Shown here in pieces: positions 1-9,399 of a stretch of DNA of 56,199 bases. The stretch comes from Akkermansia muciniphila (GTDB taxonomy: Bacteria; Verrucomicrobiota; Verrucomicrobiia; Verrucomicrobiales; Akkermansiaceae): assembly GCA_945883695.1 (NCBI GenBank), contig CAMCYK010000008.1:1-56199 (forward strand), in the 5' to 3' direction. The translations under genes were made by a program, and so were the position numbers. The notes beneath the pieces are model-generated. The model was not told the DNA's origin. It saw only the letters and a program-made list of their open reading frames with translations, and ran no database searches. The stretch's first letter is position 1; every line of letters starts with the position of its first letter.

Positions 1-2
1 CG

Positions 3-314
3 GCAAGCTACATCCTCAAGGAGGAGTTCCGCCTGATTTACAACACGACGCTGAGCATGGATTGGGCGCAGAAGAGGATGCGGCAATGGTGCACCACGGT
101 CGAGGCCTCCGGCATCGCTCCACTGATCCACTTCGCCAAGGGCCTGCTGAGGGACCTGCCGGCCGTGACGGCGTTCTTCAAACACCGGATCACCTCCGGA
201 CGGATCGAGGCCTTCAACAACCAGATCGCCCGGCTGATCCACCGGGCCTGCGGCATGACCAACCTCAAACATCTGTTCCTCAAAATGCGGGCTCAATCGA
301 TCAAGCAAATCTGA
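3..314 (+). CDS. ISL3-family transposase, C-terminal part (cut by window edge)
   Basis: The frame is open from the first bases and ends at a TGA at 312-314, so only the last 103 residues are present. The stretch around residues 60-100 (a SGRIEAFNNQIARLIHRA motif followed by a hydrophobic run) matches the typical end of DDE_Tnp_ISL3 transposases, where a conserved arginine/glutamate/asparagine motif carries the last acidic catalytic residue. In this family the enzyme mobilises its own IS by cut-and-paste. The element sits in lower-GC DNA at the left edge of what looks like an acquired segment. Whether the upstream part is intact cannot be seen, and no terminal inverted repeat could be identified without the other end. 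Confidence 0.75.
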   Translation, partial: ASYILKEEFRLIYNTTLSMDWAQKRMRQWCTTVEASGIAPLIHFAKGLLRDLPAVTAFFKHRITSGRIEAFNNQIARLIHRACGMTNLKHLFLKMRAQSIKQI

Positions 315-512
315 CGGAGAGCCTGATTTTCTTGGCCCGGGCTTCCTTGAGCCAGTCGGGAAACTCGTTGAGGAGCCGCTCGTATCTCCTTGGAAATATT
401 GCAGGGAGGCCCTGTTGAACGTGGACCAACTATGGACCACTCCCCGATTAGGAAGCGCCCGGTTCGAAAACCCACGGTGCCCTTCCTTCGTCAATCTGCC
501 GATGGCGACCAA

Positions 513-782
513 TCAGCGGCAACCATCCGCCCTGGAAAGCGCATCATTGATCTCCTTGATGAGGGTTGGGGGCGAGATCCCGAAAGCTTGCGCAAAACGG
601 AACACCACATCCAGCGATGGTGTCCGGATCGCTTTTTCAAGCCTCGAAACGTAGCTTCGTTCCAAGCCGCAATAGCCTGCAAGATCCGCCTGGCTCCACC
701 CCTTGCGAATACGTCGCCGGGTGATGACCTCGGCGAAGCAAGAACGGAGCTGGTCGGAATCATGCAAGCGACCAGCTTGCAA
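513..782 (-). CDS. XRE-family HTH transcriptional regulator
   Basis: This is an 89-residue protein made almost entirely of one Cro/C1-type helix-turn-helix. Residues about 23-80 show the classical pattern: WSQADLAGYCGLERSYVSRLEKA covers the turn and recognition helix, followed by a conserved PSLDVVFRFAQAFGI stretch. Such proteins bind DNA as dimers and usually repress their own or adjacent genes. There is no in-frame ATG near the beginning; a TGA lies two codons before the TTG at 780-782, so TTG is the most upstream possible start and a second TTG five codons later is an alternative. It is divergent from the secreted-protein operon starting at 941, so it could regulate that operon (inference). 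Its targets are unknown. Confidence 0.8.
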   Translation of the reverse strand: MQAGRLHDSDQLRSCFAEVITRRRIRKGWSQADLAGYCGLERSYVSRLEKAIRTPSLDVVFRFAQAFGISPPTLIKEINDALSRADGCR

Positions 783-940
783 GGATCAATCCCAACAGTC
801 GCGGTGACTATTGGCCCCGCTCAAGCCCTCTTGCCGTTGACGCTGCAAGCGATTACCGACCAAATCGTAACGCGATCTGCCATATCATCCCCGAATCCGG
901 GATCGACAACCCTCAAATCCCATTAAGAATCAATCCTGTC

Positions 941-1855
941 ATGAAGAGCCAACCTATCGCTCTCGCCCTCCTCGCGGGAATTTTCACTGTGGTCGCCCAA
1001 GAACCCGCTCCCGGGTGGGACGTGGAAATTCCACCTCTTGTGGTCGTGGAGGCCCCAGCCAAGCCCGCGGAGGAACCCGCCCCCATCGAATTCGAGGTTC
1101 TCAGTTCCAATACGAAGAAGGTCTTCGTCAGCGAGGCTCCCGAGATGGCCGACCTTCCACCGGTCGAAGGAATCATCAAAGTGACGGTTGAAAGAGTCGC
1201 CGATCCGGGACTGCCAGATCTCACCCAGCCATTGCCGGCGCTTTCACCGACTGACCCGGAAGTGATTGCCCGCCTCCAAGAGTTGAAGAAAACCTACCGC
1301 GGTTCTGAATTGGTGTTTCTCAGTGCATCGGTTCACCAAGCTCACAAGGATGCGGGGGAGGCCCGGACGCTGGTGGAGATCTATCCCAACGGTAAAGTCG
1401 GGAAGAAAGTCGCCGCATGGACCAACCTGAACCTACTTCACCTGACTGGCCACGGCCTCTATCGCGTCAACTCCGAAGACGGCACCTACAAGGATTACAG
1501 CATTCTCATGGGCATCAGCCCGATTTACGGTGACATGAGGCAACGCATGGCTGCCCGTGTCGGCCGCGAGGTCGAGGAACCTCACATTCCGGCATTGCCC
1601 GCCCTGGCGACCGCTGGCCCATCGTTCGCCTTGGTCGAAGGCGACGTCGAAAGCCCTGCTTTCGACACCTTGGAGCAGATCCATGATCTCTTCCGAAAAT
1701 CGGGTGACGTCTTGAAGGAACAGTATTTGGCCCGGGAGCAGGCGCGGCAGGAGCGGAAGGCCTTCCTCTTGGCCAACCCGGAAGAGCCAAAAGATGTGAC
1801 CATCCGCGTCTGGCGCCGCTCTGCCAACAACTCCCAAATGGAGGGAAGCCGATGA
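941..1855 (+). CDS. secreted protein of unknown function
   Basis: This 304-aa protein has an N-terminal signal peptide (about residues 1-20: short basic start, then a hydrophobic stretch ending near VVAQ). Residues 25-100 are rich in Pro, Glu and Val and probably flexible. A central part (about 115-200) looks folded, and the last 60 residues are charged and probably helical. I do not recognise a family. Its stop overlaps the next start by 4 bases (ATGA at 1852-1855), so it is translationally coupled to the amidase gene, and the four genes up to 5446 look like one transcription unit. A role at the cell envelope alongside the amidase is inference from context only. No clear Shine-Dalgarno sequence is visible. 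Confidence 0.75.
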   Translation: MKSQPIALALLAGIFTVVAQEPAPGWDVEIPPLVVVEAPAKPAEEPAPIEFEVLSSNTKKVFVSEAPEMADLPPVEGIIKVTVERVADPGLPDLTQPLPALSPTDPEVIARLQELKKTYRGSELVFLSASVHQAHKDAGEARTLVEIYPNGKVGKKVAAWTNLNLLHLTGHGLYRVNSEDGTYKDYSILMGISPIYGDMRQRMAARVGREVEEPHIPALPALATAGPSFALVEGDVESPAFDTLEQIHDLFRKSGDVLKEQYLAREQARQERKAFLLANPEEPKDVTIRVWRRSANNSQMEGSR

Positions 1856-4062
1856 GACCGACTTCTTCGCTTCACCAGGGTTTCCTGTGCGTTGCCGCGC
1901 TGACGGGTTCTCTTCTCGCGGATCCCACTCCTCAGCCACAGGTGGTGCTCACACGGGGAGCTTCGGATAGTTGGATCGCCGAATGGGAGTCGATCGAGGA
2001 CCGCACCTATTTCATGCAGTGGTCGCACGACCTCAAGAAATGGCAATATCTGCCGCTTATTGAGGCGAGCGATGATCTCGTACATAGTTATGGATTCACC
2101 TCCTCCAGCGAAAAGTTCTTCATCCGCCTGAAGTACACGGATCAGGTTGTGGACAACCCCGACACTGAGGACTTTGACGGCGACGGTTTGACCAATGAGG
2201 AGGAAATATACCTTTATGGCACTGACCCGTTCAATCCCGACACCGATGATGATGGCCTCCCTGACGCATGGGAAGTCCGCTTTGGATTAGATCCCAACGA
2301 CGACGGCAGCATCAACGTCAACAACGGTCCCAACGGAGACCCTGACACGGACCAGCGAAACAATGCCCAGGAGCTTGCGGACGAAACAGATCCATCAACT
2401 GCCGACGATCCCGAGACCCCGCCGTCGGCGCCCGGCGATTACCCGGAAAATCCTAACCTGCCCGAAGATCCCAATGAACAATTCGAAGCCTCATATGTCG
2501 ATGTGACAGGCAATGGCGAGGAGGACGAGATTATTTCAAAGACTGAAACCGTCACCATTCCGGCGGGAAGAAGTGCCATCGTTGTGGTTGCGGTTGGGAG
2601 CGAGGAATACCCTTTCTTTACCGGGGACTCCTCGGAATACAATGATACCCTTGAATGGGAAATTATTCCATCAGAGGGCGACAATGTTTCTGGCAGTATC
2701 AACGTCAACCAACGGCACGGGGATTGGGAAGAAGCGGAGGGTTCCGACCATCCGGAGATCTTGGGAATAGAGCCGGGGCACATCGAAGTGGCTCGTGCGT
2801 TCAATGCCCCCAGCGACGCTCCATTGACATTGGAAATCACATTGAAAGCAACCAATGTTGGTGACGCCACTCTCGCCAGCTATATCACCGCGGGAATTCT
2901 TCCGGTAGAACCGGTGGAACTCCATCCGATTCTGCTAGATGGCAACGTTGTAGGTAATGGTCCTGGTCAGCCGATCCCCGGTTCCGAGCTTCCCCGTTTG
3001 GGAGGGGGGAAAACTAATGGCATGACCGAGGTATCCCCCTTCGCGGACCGAATCGCTCACCGGGAAATTAAAATGAGGGTAGTGGGCGGTGAGTTCCTTG
3101 AGGACAGGAAAATCACTTGGACCCTCGATCCCTTGTTTCAGCGGGACGCCGGACCATTCTTCCGGGGAACTTGGGCACGGAGTCCGAACCACCAGAATCG
3201 CTACGAAGTTTCCGCGGCATACGGGGCCAATGGTTTTCAGGCGGTGAACCAATCTTCCGCCCGGAATGTGATCAATGAAGACGGGGAAAGCGCCATCCGA
3301 GTGAACATGCCGCCCATTGGCTTCAACAAGGGCCGGGTAAGGATCGAGATCGAGGATGTCGAAGGGGATCCAGCCAATGTCATCGATATGGAGGTACCCG
3401 CAGTCGTGGTGCTTGATGCCGGGCACGGCGGACGCGATTCCGGGGCGATCGCCGGACCAAACAATGCACCCACCCACAGGGAATCGGATCTCGCCTTGGA
3501 TTACACGCTGGAAACAAGGAATCGCTTGCTTGATGATCTTTGGGAATTGGCTCCGTTCCATCGTGTGATCCTGACACGGTCAACTGATGTATTTGTCGAA
3601 AGAGAAGAACGCCCTGCTCGCGCTAGGAACAATGGAGCAGATATTTTCCTCAGCATTCATCTAAACTCCGGTGCAGCAACAGCTCGTGGGTGCGAAACCT
3701 TAATCCAAGGTGTGAACAACGTGAATACTCTCCATGACACCGCATTCGCGGAATTGATCCAAGCCGCATGCGCTGCTGCCGTCACAGTACAGAGAGTCCC
3801 GGGCGTGAAGGATTACATGTATAGCCACTCAAAGAAAAAGAATGTTCCCAGCACGTGGGTAGTCCTGAACGATGGTCTGCTCGGCAACGTTGGCGGAGCC
3901 CAACCCTACATCAACATTCGTTCTGTGATTTCAGAGATCGAGTTCATTTCCAATGCAGACGCCCGTGAGGTAGTGGCGGGAGCGAACGGAGTGGCTACCC
4001 GTCAGACTTATGCGGAAGGGGTTGCCGGAGCGATCATAACTGATATACTTGCAAGACCATGA
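1852..4062 (+). CDS. secreted N-acetylmuramoyl-L-alanine amidase (Amidase_3) with calcium-binding repeats
   Basis: This 736-aa protein has a signal peptide (residues 1-23). A small beta-rich region (about 30-95) precedes aspartate-rich thrombospondin type 3-like repeats (about 100-200; [12 protein letters not shown] and [12 protein letters not shown] motifs) that should bind calcium. A middle region of about 300 residues is unassigned. The C-terminal part (about 518-735) is an Amidase_3 domain: [11 protein letters not shown] supplies the first zinc histidine, RESDLALD the glutamate, SIHLNSGA the second histidine, and SEIEFISN the catalytic glutamate. The domain cleaves the amide bond between N-acetylmuramic acid and L-alanine in peptidoglycan. 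All key residues are present. It is much longer than ordinary AmiA/B/C enzymes because of the N-terminal extension. It overlaps the genes on both sides by 4 bases. Confidence 0.88.
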   Translation: MRPTSSLHQGFLCVAALTGSLLADPTPQPQVVLTRGASDSWIAEWESIEDRTYFMQWSHDLKKWQYLPLIEASDDLVHSYGFTSSSEKFFIRLKYTDQVVDNPDTEDFDGDGLTNEEEIYLYGTDPFNPDTDDDGLPDAWEVRFGLDPNDDGSINVNNGPNGDPDTDQRNNAQELADETDPSTADDPETPPSAPGDYPENPNLPEDPNEQFEASYVDVTGNGEEDEIISKTETVTIPAGRSAIVVVAVGSEEYPFFTGDSSEYNDTLEWEIIPSEGDNVSGSINVNQRHGDWEEAEGSDHPEILGIEPGHIEVARAFNAPSDAPLTLEITLKATNVGDATLASYITAGILPVEPVELHPILLDGNVVGNGPGQPIPGSELPRLGGGKTNGMTEVSPFADRIAHREIKMRVVGGEFLEDRKITWTLDPLFQRDAGPFFRGTWARSPNHQNRYEVSAAYGANGFQAVNQSSARNVINEDGESAIRVNMPPIGFNKGRVRIEIEDVEGDPANVIDMEVPAVVVLDAGHGGRDSGAIAGPNNAPTHRESDLALDYTLETRNRLLDDLWELAPFHRVILTRSTDVFVEREERPARARNNGADIFLSIHLNSGAATARGCETLIQGVNNVNTLHDTAFAELIQAACAAAVTVQRVPGVKDYMYSHSKKKNVPSTWVVLNDGLLGNVGGAQPYINIRSVISEIEFISNADAREVVAGANGVATRQTYAEGVAGAIITDILARP

Positions 4063-4895
4063 TCCAAAGGAAGGCCATCTTCTGGGCAGTGTTGTTGCCC
4101 GCATTCCTACTGCCCGCGTGCGAGAACAAGGAAGCCGCGAGTTCCCAGGCGGAAAACACCGCTCCGAAACGAGAGCCGTCTCGGAGCGAGATTCCGACGG
4201 AAGAGTCCGGCGTGATCACAACCGGTGACCCAGCGACTGACTATGATCCCTCCAAGGATTACAAGAACAAGAAAGGCTTGGCAATGGATCGCACGCCAGA
4301 AGTCCAAAAAGCCCTGACAGCCCCGCCTCCAGCTTGGCTTTCGTTTGGAAAGGACATTCACCCGGAGTTCGCCGAAGGAAAATCGACAGAAATTGATTGG
4401 ATGGTCGAGAATACCTTCAACGAGCAAAAAGCTCCCCATAGAGTTTCAATCGATGGCAAAACCACCCCCGGAAATGAAGTGAGATGGAGCCGCGCAATCC
4501 TCTCTCCAAGCGGGGGAAAGGCGCTGTTCGTTCCCATGGACTACCTTGAAGGATCCAACGTCTTCAACATAGTCGAAGGGGAGATCGACGAACAATCCGG
4601 GCAAGCTATTCCTTCCATCAATTATGATGATCCCCGGAGATGGACTATCGGATGGAAACATTTTCTTTCCAAATCAACCATCGTTGGAACGGTCAATGAG
4701 GAGGATTTTTCAGGCCACACGACGGTAAGAAGCTCAATTTACACATACGATCTTCAAACAAAAACCCTTTCGCGAATAAAAGTTCCCGACGCTATCCAAC
4801 AAACGCTTAACAATGGCATTAACATAGAAGCCGTTTCGGAGTTTGCGATTCTTGTTTCATCCGACAACGGATATTATACCATAGTCCTGAAATAA
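4059..4895 (+). CDS. putative lipoprotein of unknown function
   Basis: This 278-aa protein starts inside the amidase stop codon (ATGA overlap). Residues 1-21 form a lipoprotein signal with a lipobox ending LLPAC, so the cysteine at residue 21 is probably lipidated and the protein anchored to a membrane. Residues 24-90 are low-complexity and charged. The rest (about 95-278) alternates beta-like segments such as [17 protein letters not shown] and a terminal [11 protein letters not shown], compatible with a beta-propeller-like or sensor fold, but no family is recognised. Its base composition is low in GC compared with the rest of the window. Its placement with an amidase suggests a cell-wall or surface function (inference). 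Confidence 0.75.
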   Translation: MIQRKAIFWAVLLPAFLLPACENKEAASSQAENTAPKREPSRSEIPTEESGVITTGDPATDYDPSKDYKNKKGLAMDRTPEVQKALTAPPPAWLSFGKDIHPEFAEGKSTEIDWMVENTFNEQKAPHRVSIDGKTTPGNEVRWSRAILSPSGGKALFVPMDYLEGSNVFNIVEGEIDEQSGQAIPSINYDDPRRWTIGWKHFLSKSTIVGTVNEEDFSGHTTVRSSIYTYDLQTKTLSRIKVPDAIQQTLNNGINIEAVSEFAILVSSDNGYYTIVLK

Positions 4896-4896
4896 T

Positions 4897-5446
4897 ATGA
4901 AAAGTTTCAAATCAGCCTGGATCGCGGGCGCTATGATAAGTTGCGGTAATCTCCATGCCGCTGTCGTCGCATTCGACTTCGCATTCTATGACACCACAAG
5001 TGTCCAAATCGGCTCCGGCGTTGTCTCCTTTGAGGATTATTCCGGTTCCGGCTCGTCGATCAAATCATTCCGCTCCGTTGCCCAATATTCCTGGCAGTTC
5101 GACATCCAGTCAGCCGGCATCGCGATCAGCTCTTCCCAAGGAGACGGGATCACTCTTGGCCCGATCCAAAGTCAGGGGTTCGTCATTCAGCAGGCGGGTA
5201 ACTCGACAAAAAGCCTAAGTTTTTTTGACAGGACGGGCAGTGGGATTTTCGCATCCGATAACCTCGGGGGCATCAGGTTCACGTCCTTGTCCAATAATGT
5301 GGATTTCATCTCCAACGGAGAATTTGTGGGAAGCGGCTATTTCACAGCCCTTTCAGAATCTCAATCTTAACTCGGTACCGGAACCGACCACTTCCGGATC
5401 GGCCCTGCTCGCCGCCTTCGGACTGCTTCGCCGCCGGCGCAACTGA
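4897..5446 (+). pseudogene. PEP-CTERM sorted surface protein, frameshifted before its sorting signal
   Basis: The first frame (ATG 4897, one base after the previous stop) encodes a signal peptide and about 150 residues of beta-rich extracellular sequence, then stops at 5368-5370. A complete PEP-CTERM tail follows in the +1 frame: VPEPTTSGSALLAAFGLLRRRRN, ending at 5444-5446 and containing the Pro-Glu-Pro motif, a hydrophobic helix and a terminal arginine cluster. The two frames overlap at about 5342-5370. PEP-CTERM tails are recognised by exosortase, which cleaves and sorts the protein to the envelope. As written the product would lose its sorting signal, so this is a disrupted gene, a sequencing indel or, less likely, a frameshifted expression site. 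Last gene of the operon beginning at 941. Confidence 0.75.
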
Positions 5447-5565
5447 AGACTTGGGGTTCGCGAGAAGCCACACCGCTCTGGCCGTGACCGGTATCACGGG
5501 TGCAGGTGTGATCGTGAAGGGACTGATCGTCGGGACCATGAAACTAGGCACGAAAAAACTCGTGG

Positions 5566-6816
5566 CTACTTCAGCAAAGTTTGCGGAGAAACTCCGCAGC
5601 AACCTGCGTCTGCCATGGACTTTGTGAGGAGGTCCGCCAGCAGCCGAAGGCCCTTAGGTCGTACTCCATCACTCCAAAATTCGTCGGTAAAGATGTAGGC
5701 ACCGGATGCTTCCCTTTCAACGACTTTGATCGAGCCGGGAACCTCTTCATAGAGGCGATTAAATGACCAGTTTCCGTCCTTCTCTGGATTTACTGTCTCG
5801 GGAAGGTTTTTCAAAACGGCTTCAGCCAACTTGGGCACCAGGTGCGGACAGAACCGATAGCGGAACAAATGCGTGGCAAGTTCATGTCGGATCTTCTCCC
5901 GATTGAAGCGCCAAACTACCTTGGGTCCCAGTAAACCGCCCTTTTCCCACGCTCCGTAGGAGAACCAATCCGCCCACTCCGTCCAATCCATCCGGGCCTG
6001 CTTGCATCCCCATGGATTGATTCGGTTCTCGTCCTTTCCGAAACAGTATTCGATTGGCCGGTAGGCGGTTTTGCGTTGTGCGGCACACCATGCAAATCCA
6101 AAGATTTCATCCCACAGCTTTTCCTCACCGTCTTGGAATGCTCTTTTGTTACGAACTGCACCAAGAGCCTCAGCCAAGGGAAGGGCATCAACGAGTTTGC
6201 CCGAAGGGTATGTCGCCAAGTGCCAAGTCTTTTTAAGCTTCTGGCATTTTTGATACCCATGCGAAGATTTTGCGACTTCTAGAGCTTTTGAAAATGAAGC
6301 TGCGGTAGAGTCGGCGAATTCAATGGCAATGCCCGAGCGTGGGATATCAAAGTCCACTTGGACGGAGGTGTCATTCTTGTCCAGCGTTGTGCCACAGCCC
6401 GGGCAGAATCTCGCGTTGCTTACTGCTGGACTCCCGCAGAAGGTGCATACTTTTCCCGTCTGCTTCAGCGAGGCGATGACCTCCTTCTCCAAGCGATCAA
6501 CTTGTTCTTGGGTGACTCCTATCATGAGGCAGAAATCACCTATTAATCTCGCTTCAGTGTCATCCAGGTCATCATCAGCATAAGCGACGCGCAACATCAT
6601 TTCCAAGTTCGTCACTTGATCTGAAAATGTTCCAACTGGCGTGAGCTTGTATTCGTTGGATCCAACAAGTGTCAATGCCTTGTTGAAATCACCCTTTTTA
6701 ACCTTCATCTCTGTGCGGAAGGATTCGAGTTGACCTAACTCCGAAGCCGATAGCTTGCCGTCGGCGTGCGCAACCAATGCGATATTCGCGAGGAAAGGGA
6801 TGGGGTCTGTAATCAT
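5566..6816 (-). CDS. TerB-like domain / zinc-ribbon protein of a Ter operon
   Basis: This 416-aa protein starts at the ATG at 6814-6816, preceded by AAAAGG as ribosome binding site and 26 bases after the VWA gene. Residues about 8-125 look like the helical TerB fold of tellurite-resistance proteins: a VAHADGKLSASELGQLE segment and a second VAYADDDLDDTEA repeat, both acidic and probably metal-binding. A short C-x2-C...C-x2-C zinc ribbon follows (CTFCG ... CPGCG, about residues 145-165). The last 250 residues contain many aromatic residues and are unassigned. Base composition is near 50% GC in sampled lines, unlike the very GC-rich VWA gene just upstream, so this gene may have been joined to the operon by transfer. 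It probably works with the kinase/phosphatase/VWA proteins upstream. Confidence 0.78.
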   Translation of the reverse strand: MITDPIPFLANIALVAHADGKLSASELGQLESFRTEMKVKKGDFNKALTLVGSNEYKLTPVGTFSDQVTNLEMMLRVAYADDDLDDTEARLIGDFCLMIGVTQEQVDRLEKEVIASLKQTGKVCTFCGSPAVSNARFCPGCGTTLDKNDTSVQVDFDIPRSGIAIEFADSTAASFSKALEVAKSSHGYQKCQKLKKTWHLATYPSGKLVDALPLAEALGAVRNKRAFQDGEEKLWDEIFGFAWCAAQRKTAYRPIEYCFGKDENRINPWGCKQARMDWTEWADWFSYGAWEKGGLLGPKVVWRFNREKIRHELATHLFRYRFCPHLVPKLAEAVLKNLPETVNPEKDGNWSFNRLYEEVPGSIKVVEREASGAYIFTDEFWSDGVRPKGLRLLADLLTKSMADAGCCGVSPQTLLK

Positions 6817-6842
6817 CGCGTGCCTTTTGTTGATCAAAATGC

Positions 6843-7877
6843 TCACCCCTCGCTGGCCCGGATCTTGAAGCCGCCGTTGTCGCCGCGGTTGATCGTGAGC
6901 TGGGCGTTGCAGCCGGGGCAGACGCTTTTGCCGTCGTCCTGGCGGGCGCCGCCGCAGAAGACGGTGCCGCAGTTGCCGCAGGAGCCGGCGCCGGGGCTGC
7001 CGCAGTGCGGGCAGTCGGGGCAGCCGTTGACGACCCGCGAGTCGACCGGCGGCAGCCGCCCGCCGCGCTCGCCGAAGTCGGCGTTCTCCTGGTCGAGCTT
7101 GTGGGCGGCGGTCGGGTGGTAGATCCCGTGGTGGGGGTCGAAGCCGTAGCGCATCAGATAGGGCAGGCGCTTCACCCCGCACAGTCCGTAAAGGAAAAGC
7201 TGGCGCGGCGGGCCGTCGTTGCGGTGGTCGCTGCCCCAGTGGGTGTCGTCGACCTTCTCGATCGACAGCGGCAGTTTCGCCAGCATGACCTCCTTCTCGT
7301 CGCCGTCGGCCACGCCCATGCTGGCGGTGCTGAGGGTGTCGCTGATCCAGACGAAGAGCTTGGCCCAGCCCTGTTCGTCGGTTTGATGGAGGTTGAGGAC
7401 GATGTCGGTGACTTCCTTGAGTCCCGCGAAGTCGATGTCGTCGCCCGCGCCGATGGCGTAGAAGTTGCCGATGCTGGCGGTGTTGTGCAGCTCCTTGAGG
7501 GGGGGGCGCCAGTCGTCGCTCGGCTGGCCGTCGGTGATCAGCACGATGATCGGGCGGAAGTCGCCCTTGGAGCCCGGCTGGTTGCGGCGGACTTCCTGCA
7601 GGATGCGTTCGGCGAGCAGCAGCAGCGCGCTGCCGAAGGCGGTGCCGGGGCGGACCCGGAGCTTGGGGACCTGGACCTCGTCGAGCGGCTGCAGCGGGGT
7701 CTTGAGCTCGGCGCGGCTGTCGAAGGTGATGAAGGAAAGATAGGCCGTTTCGAGCGCGTGGGGATTGCGCTGGAGGGTGCGGACCATGGTTTCGATGCCG
7801 GTCTGGACGCCCGTCATGCCGGCGCCGATCATGGATTCCGAACAGTCGATCAGGACGTAGATGGGGAGGCGGCGCAT
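6843..7877 (-). CDS. TerY-like von Willebrand factor A protein with C-terminal TerY-C zinc domain
   Basis: This 344-aa protein has two parts. Residues 1-205 form a VWA domain; the MIDAS metal site starts with DCSESM (residues 12-17, DxSxS) and a later ITDGQPSDDW strand is conserved. Residues about 215-344 are a cysteine-rich region with at least eight cysteines in CPDCPHCG, CGNCGTVFC and CPGC, resembling the TerY-C metal-binding domain. In Ter systems, TerY proteins are cytoplasmic adaptor-like proteins that associate with a PP2C phosphatase and a kinase. It begins 19 bases after the kinase gene. It differs from the two shorter VWA proteins of this operon by having the zinc tail in place of a polyproline end. 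Confidence 0.87.
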   Translation of the reverse strand: MRRLPIYVLIDCSESMIGAGMTGVQTGIETMVRTLQRNPHALETAYLSFITFDSRAELKTPLQPLDEVQVPKLRVRPGTAFGSALLLLAERILQEVRRNQPGSKGDFRPIIVLITDGQPSDDWRPPLKELHNTASIGNFYAIGAGDDIDFAGLKEVTDIVLNLHQTDEQGWAKLFVWISDTLSTASMGVADGDEKEVMLAKLPLSIEKVDDTHWGSDHRNDGPPRQLFLYGLCGVKRLPYLMRYGFDPHHGIYHPTAAHKLDQENADFGERGGRLPPVDSRVVNGCPDCPHCGSPGAGSCGNCGTVFCGGARQDDGKSVCPGCNAQLTINRGDNGGFKIRASEG

Positions 7878-7896
7878 GATGCTGGGAGGGCTGGGG

Positions 7897-9399
7897 TTAA
7901 ACGTTGGCCATTTGGACGTGGACGAGCCGGCCGCCGTCTTCCGGGCTGAGCAGCAGCTTCTGGTCGTTTTCGAGGACCACCTGGGTGCCGGGCGGGAGCG
8001 GAGTGCCTTCGCCGGTGGTGACGTCTTTCAATCCGGCCAGCGTCTGGTTGACCAGCAGCCAGCGGCCGCCGTGGAAGACGAAGTAGCCGACCGGGCGTTT
8101 CTGTTCCGCGGTGAGACGCTCGTTCGGGAAGACCGAGCGGGAGACATGCCATGGATAGAGATATTGGTTCGAATACACCATCAGCCGGTGGTTGTCAGAC
8201 AGGAACTTCCCGCCGCCGCGCGACGAGTAGAGGTTCAGCACCGGCAGCGGGCCGACGAACGCGGTGCCGCAGAAGGGGCACTTCGGGCGGGTGGAGTTGT
8301 CGAAGACGAACCACTTCTGGTCGCAGGCCGGATTGGCGCAGGGCTGGATCAGGTCAACGGTCTTGACCAGCGCGCGCTCCATGTCATCGGCGGTCGGCCG
8401 CAGCGAGGGATCGTGGAGGCCGGCGATGAAGGCGCGGTCGAAGATTTCCTTCAGGTAGGGTCCGCAGATTTCGTACGGGATGCGCGAGGCGTCGGCGAAG
8501 GGCAGGAAACCCGGCTTCATCGAGCTGGGGTCGGGGCGGTTGGAGGGGTCGCCGGGGTGCTCGACGAACAGCGCGTGGGCGCCCATCGCCAGCTCCTCGT
8601 CGCGCTGGGCGTCGGCGTCGTGGATCTTGCGGCCGCGCAGCGGGTGGCGGTAGAGCAGATACATGTAAACCAGCACCGCCAGGGCGTGGCGGTCGGTCTC
8701 GATCCGCGGCAGGAATTTCGCCGCGTCGCCGACCGGCAGCTTGAGGGTCCGCATGACTTCCGGGGCGATGAAGTCGGGAGTGCCGACCACGTCCGGCGGA
8801 TACTTCTGCGGGACCACCAGGGTGTCGATGTCGATGATGCAGGCGTTGCCGCCGGCGGGGTCGACCAGCACGTTCTTGTAGGAGAGGTCGGAGTGGGCGA
8901 GGCCGGCCATGTGGAGTCGCCGCACCGCGCGGGAGATCTTGATGCAAGTGGTGAAGTAGCTCAGCCAGTTGCCGCGTTCGCGCGGGTCGAGGTGCTTCTG
9001 CTGGTGGTTGGCGGAGGCGAACCACTTGCCCTCCTTCTCCTTGCCCTTGATCCCCAGGAAGTCGTTGTTCTTCGAGCCGTGCTCGAAAAAGAAGTGGGAT
9101 TGGTAGGTCGGCATCACCACGCCGACCATGCCGCGTTCCTCGATGATGTGGCTGGGCCAGCAGAACAGCGGCTCCCAGTAGGCGCCGCCCTCCTGTTCGA
9201 AGATCCGCGGGCGATAGACGTTGGTGATGTTCTTCAGCCGCTCCATCGCGTTGAGGTCGGGCGTCTTGCGGTACCAGCCGACGACCTGCCTGCGGTCCTT
9301 CGAGAAGAAGACGTCTTTCATCCCGCCGGAGCCGGCCGGGGCTTCGTCGTCGAATTCGAAGGGGGTGCCGTCGGTCGACTTGAGGCGGATGATGCTCAT
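7897..9399 (-). CDS. Ser/Thr-type protein kinase with zinc ribbon and FHA-like tail (Ter-associated)
   Basis: This 500-aa protein starts at the ATG at 9397-9399, overlapping the phosphatase stop by 4 bases. Residues about 15-300 are a protein kinase domain: a glycine-rich loop GSGGMKDVF, a catalytic loop HSDLSYKNVLVD (HRD-like Asp and following Asn kept), IIDIDTL replacing DFG but with metal-binding Asp, and GTPDFIAPEV for the APE motif. All catalytic residues appear present. A zinc ribbon follows (CANPACDQ ... CPFCG, about residues 350-375). The last 100 residues (YFVFHGGRWLLVNQTL, then PPGTQVVLENDQKLLLS) resemble an FHA-like beta sandwich. It probably phosphorylates partners encoded in the same operon, with the preceding PP2C reversing this (inference from the known TerY/phosphatase/kinase grouping). 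Confidence 0.87.
   Translation of the reverse strand: MSIIRLKSTDGTPFEFDDEAPAGSGGMKDVFFSKDRRQVVGWYRKTPDLNAMERLKNITNVYRPRIFEQEGGAYWEPLFCWPSHIIEERGMVGVVMPTYQSHFFFEHGSKNNDFLGIKGKEKEGKWFASANHQQKHLDPRERGNWLSYFTTCIKISRAVRRLHMAGLAHSDLSYKNVLVDPAGGNACIIDIDTLVVPQKYPPDVVGTPDFIAPEVMRTLKLPVGDAAKFLPRIETDRHALAVLVYMYLLYRHPLRGRKIHDADAQRDEELAMGAHALFVEHPGDPSNRPDPSSMKPGFLPFADASRIPYEICGPYLKEIFDRAFIAGLHDPSLRPTADDMERALVKTVDLIQPCANPACDQKWFVFDNSTRPKCPFCGTAFVGPLPVLNLYSSRGGGKFLSDNHRLMVYSNQYLYPWHVSRSVFPNERLTAEQKRPVGYFVFHGGRWLLVNQTLAGLKDVTTGEGTPLPPGTQVVLENDQKLLLSPEDGGRLVHVQMANV

Noticed and set aside
301..429. Minus-strand frame overlapping the transposase end (RYERLLNEFPDWLKEARAKK)
   Set aside because: The product reads like protein but is only about 43 codons, has only a TTG start, overlaps the transposase end and matches no family I recognise; it may be a remnant.
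5347..5356. Programmed frameshift at GCCCTTTCAG in the PEP-CTERM gene
   Set aside because: CTT-T could allow +1 slippage, but no stop codon or stimulatory structure is at the site; an indel is simpler.
5451..5627. Plus-strand open stretch after the PEP-CTERM tail (VTGITGAGVIVKGLIVG region)
   Set aside because: It could be a gene fragment at the island boundary, but it has no start, overlaps the TerB-type gene antisense and matches no family I know.
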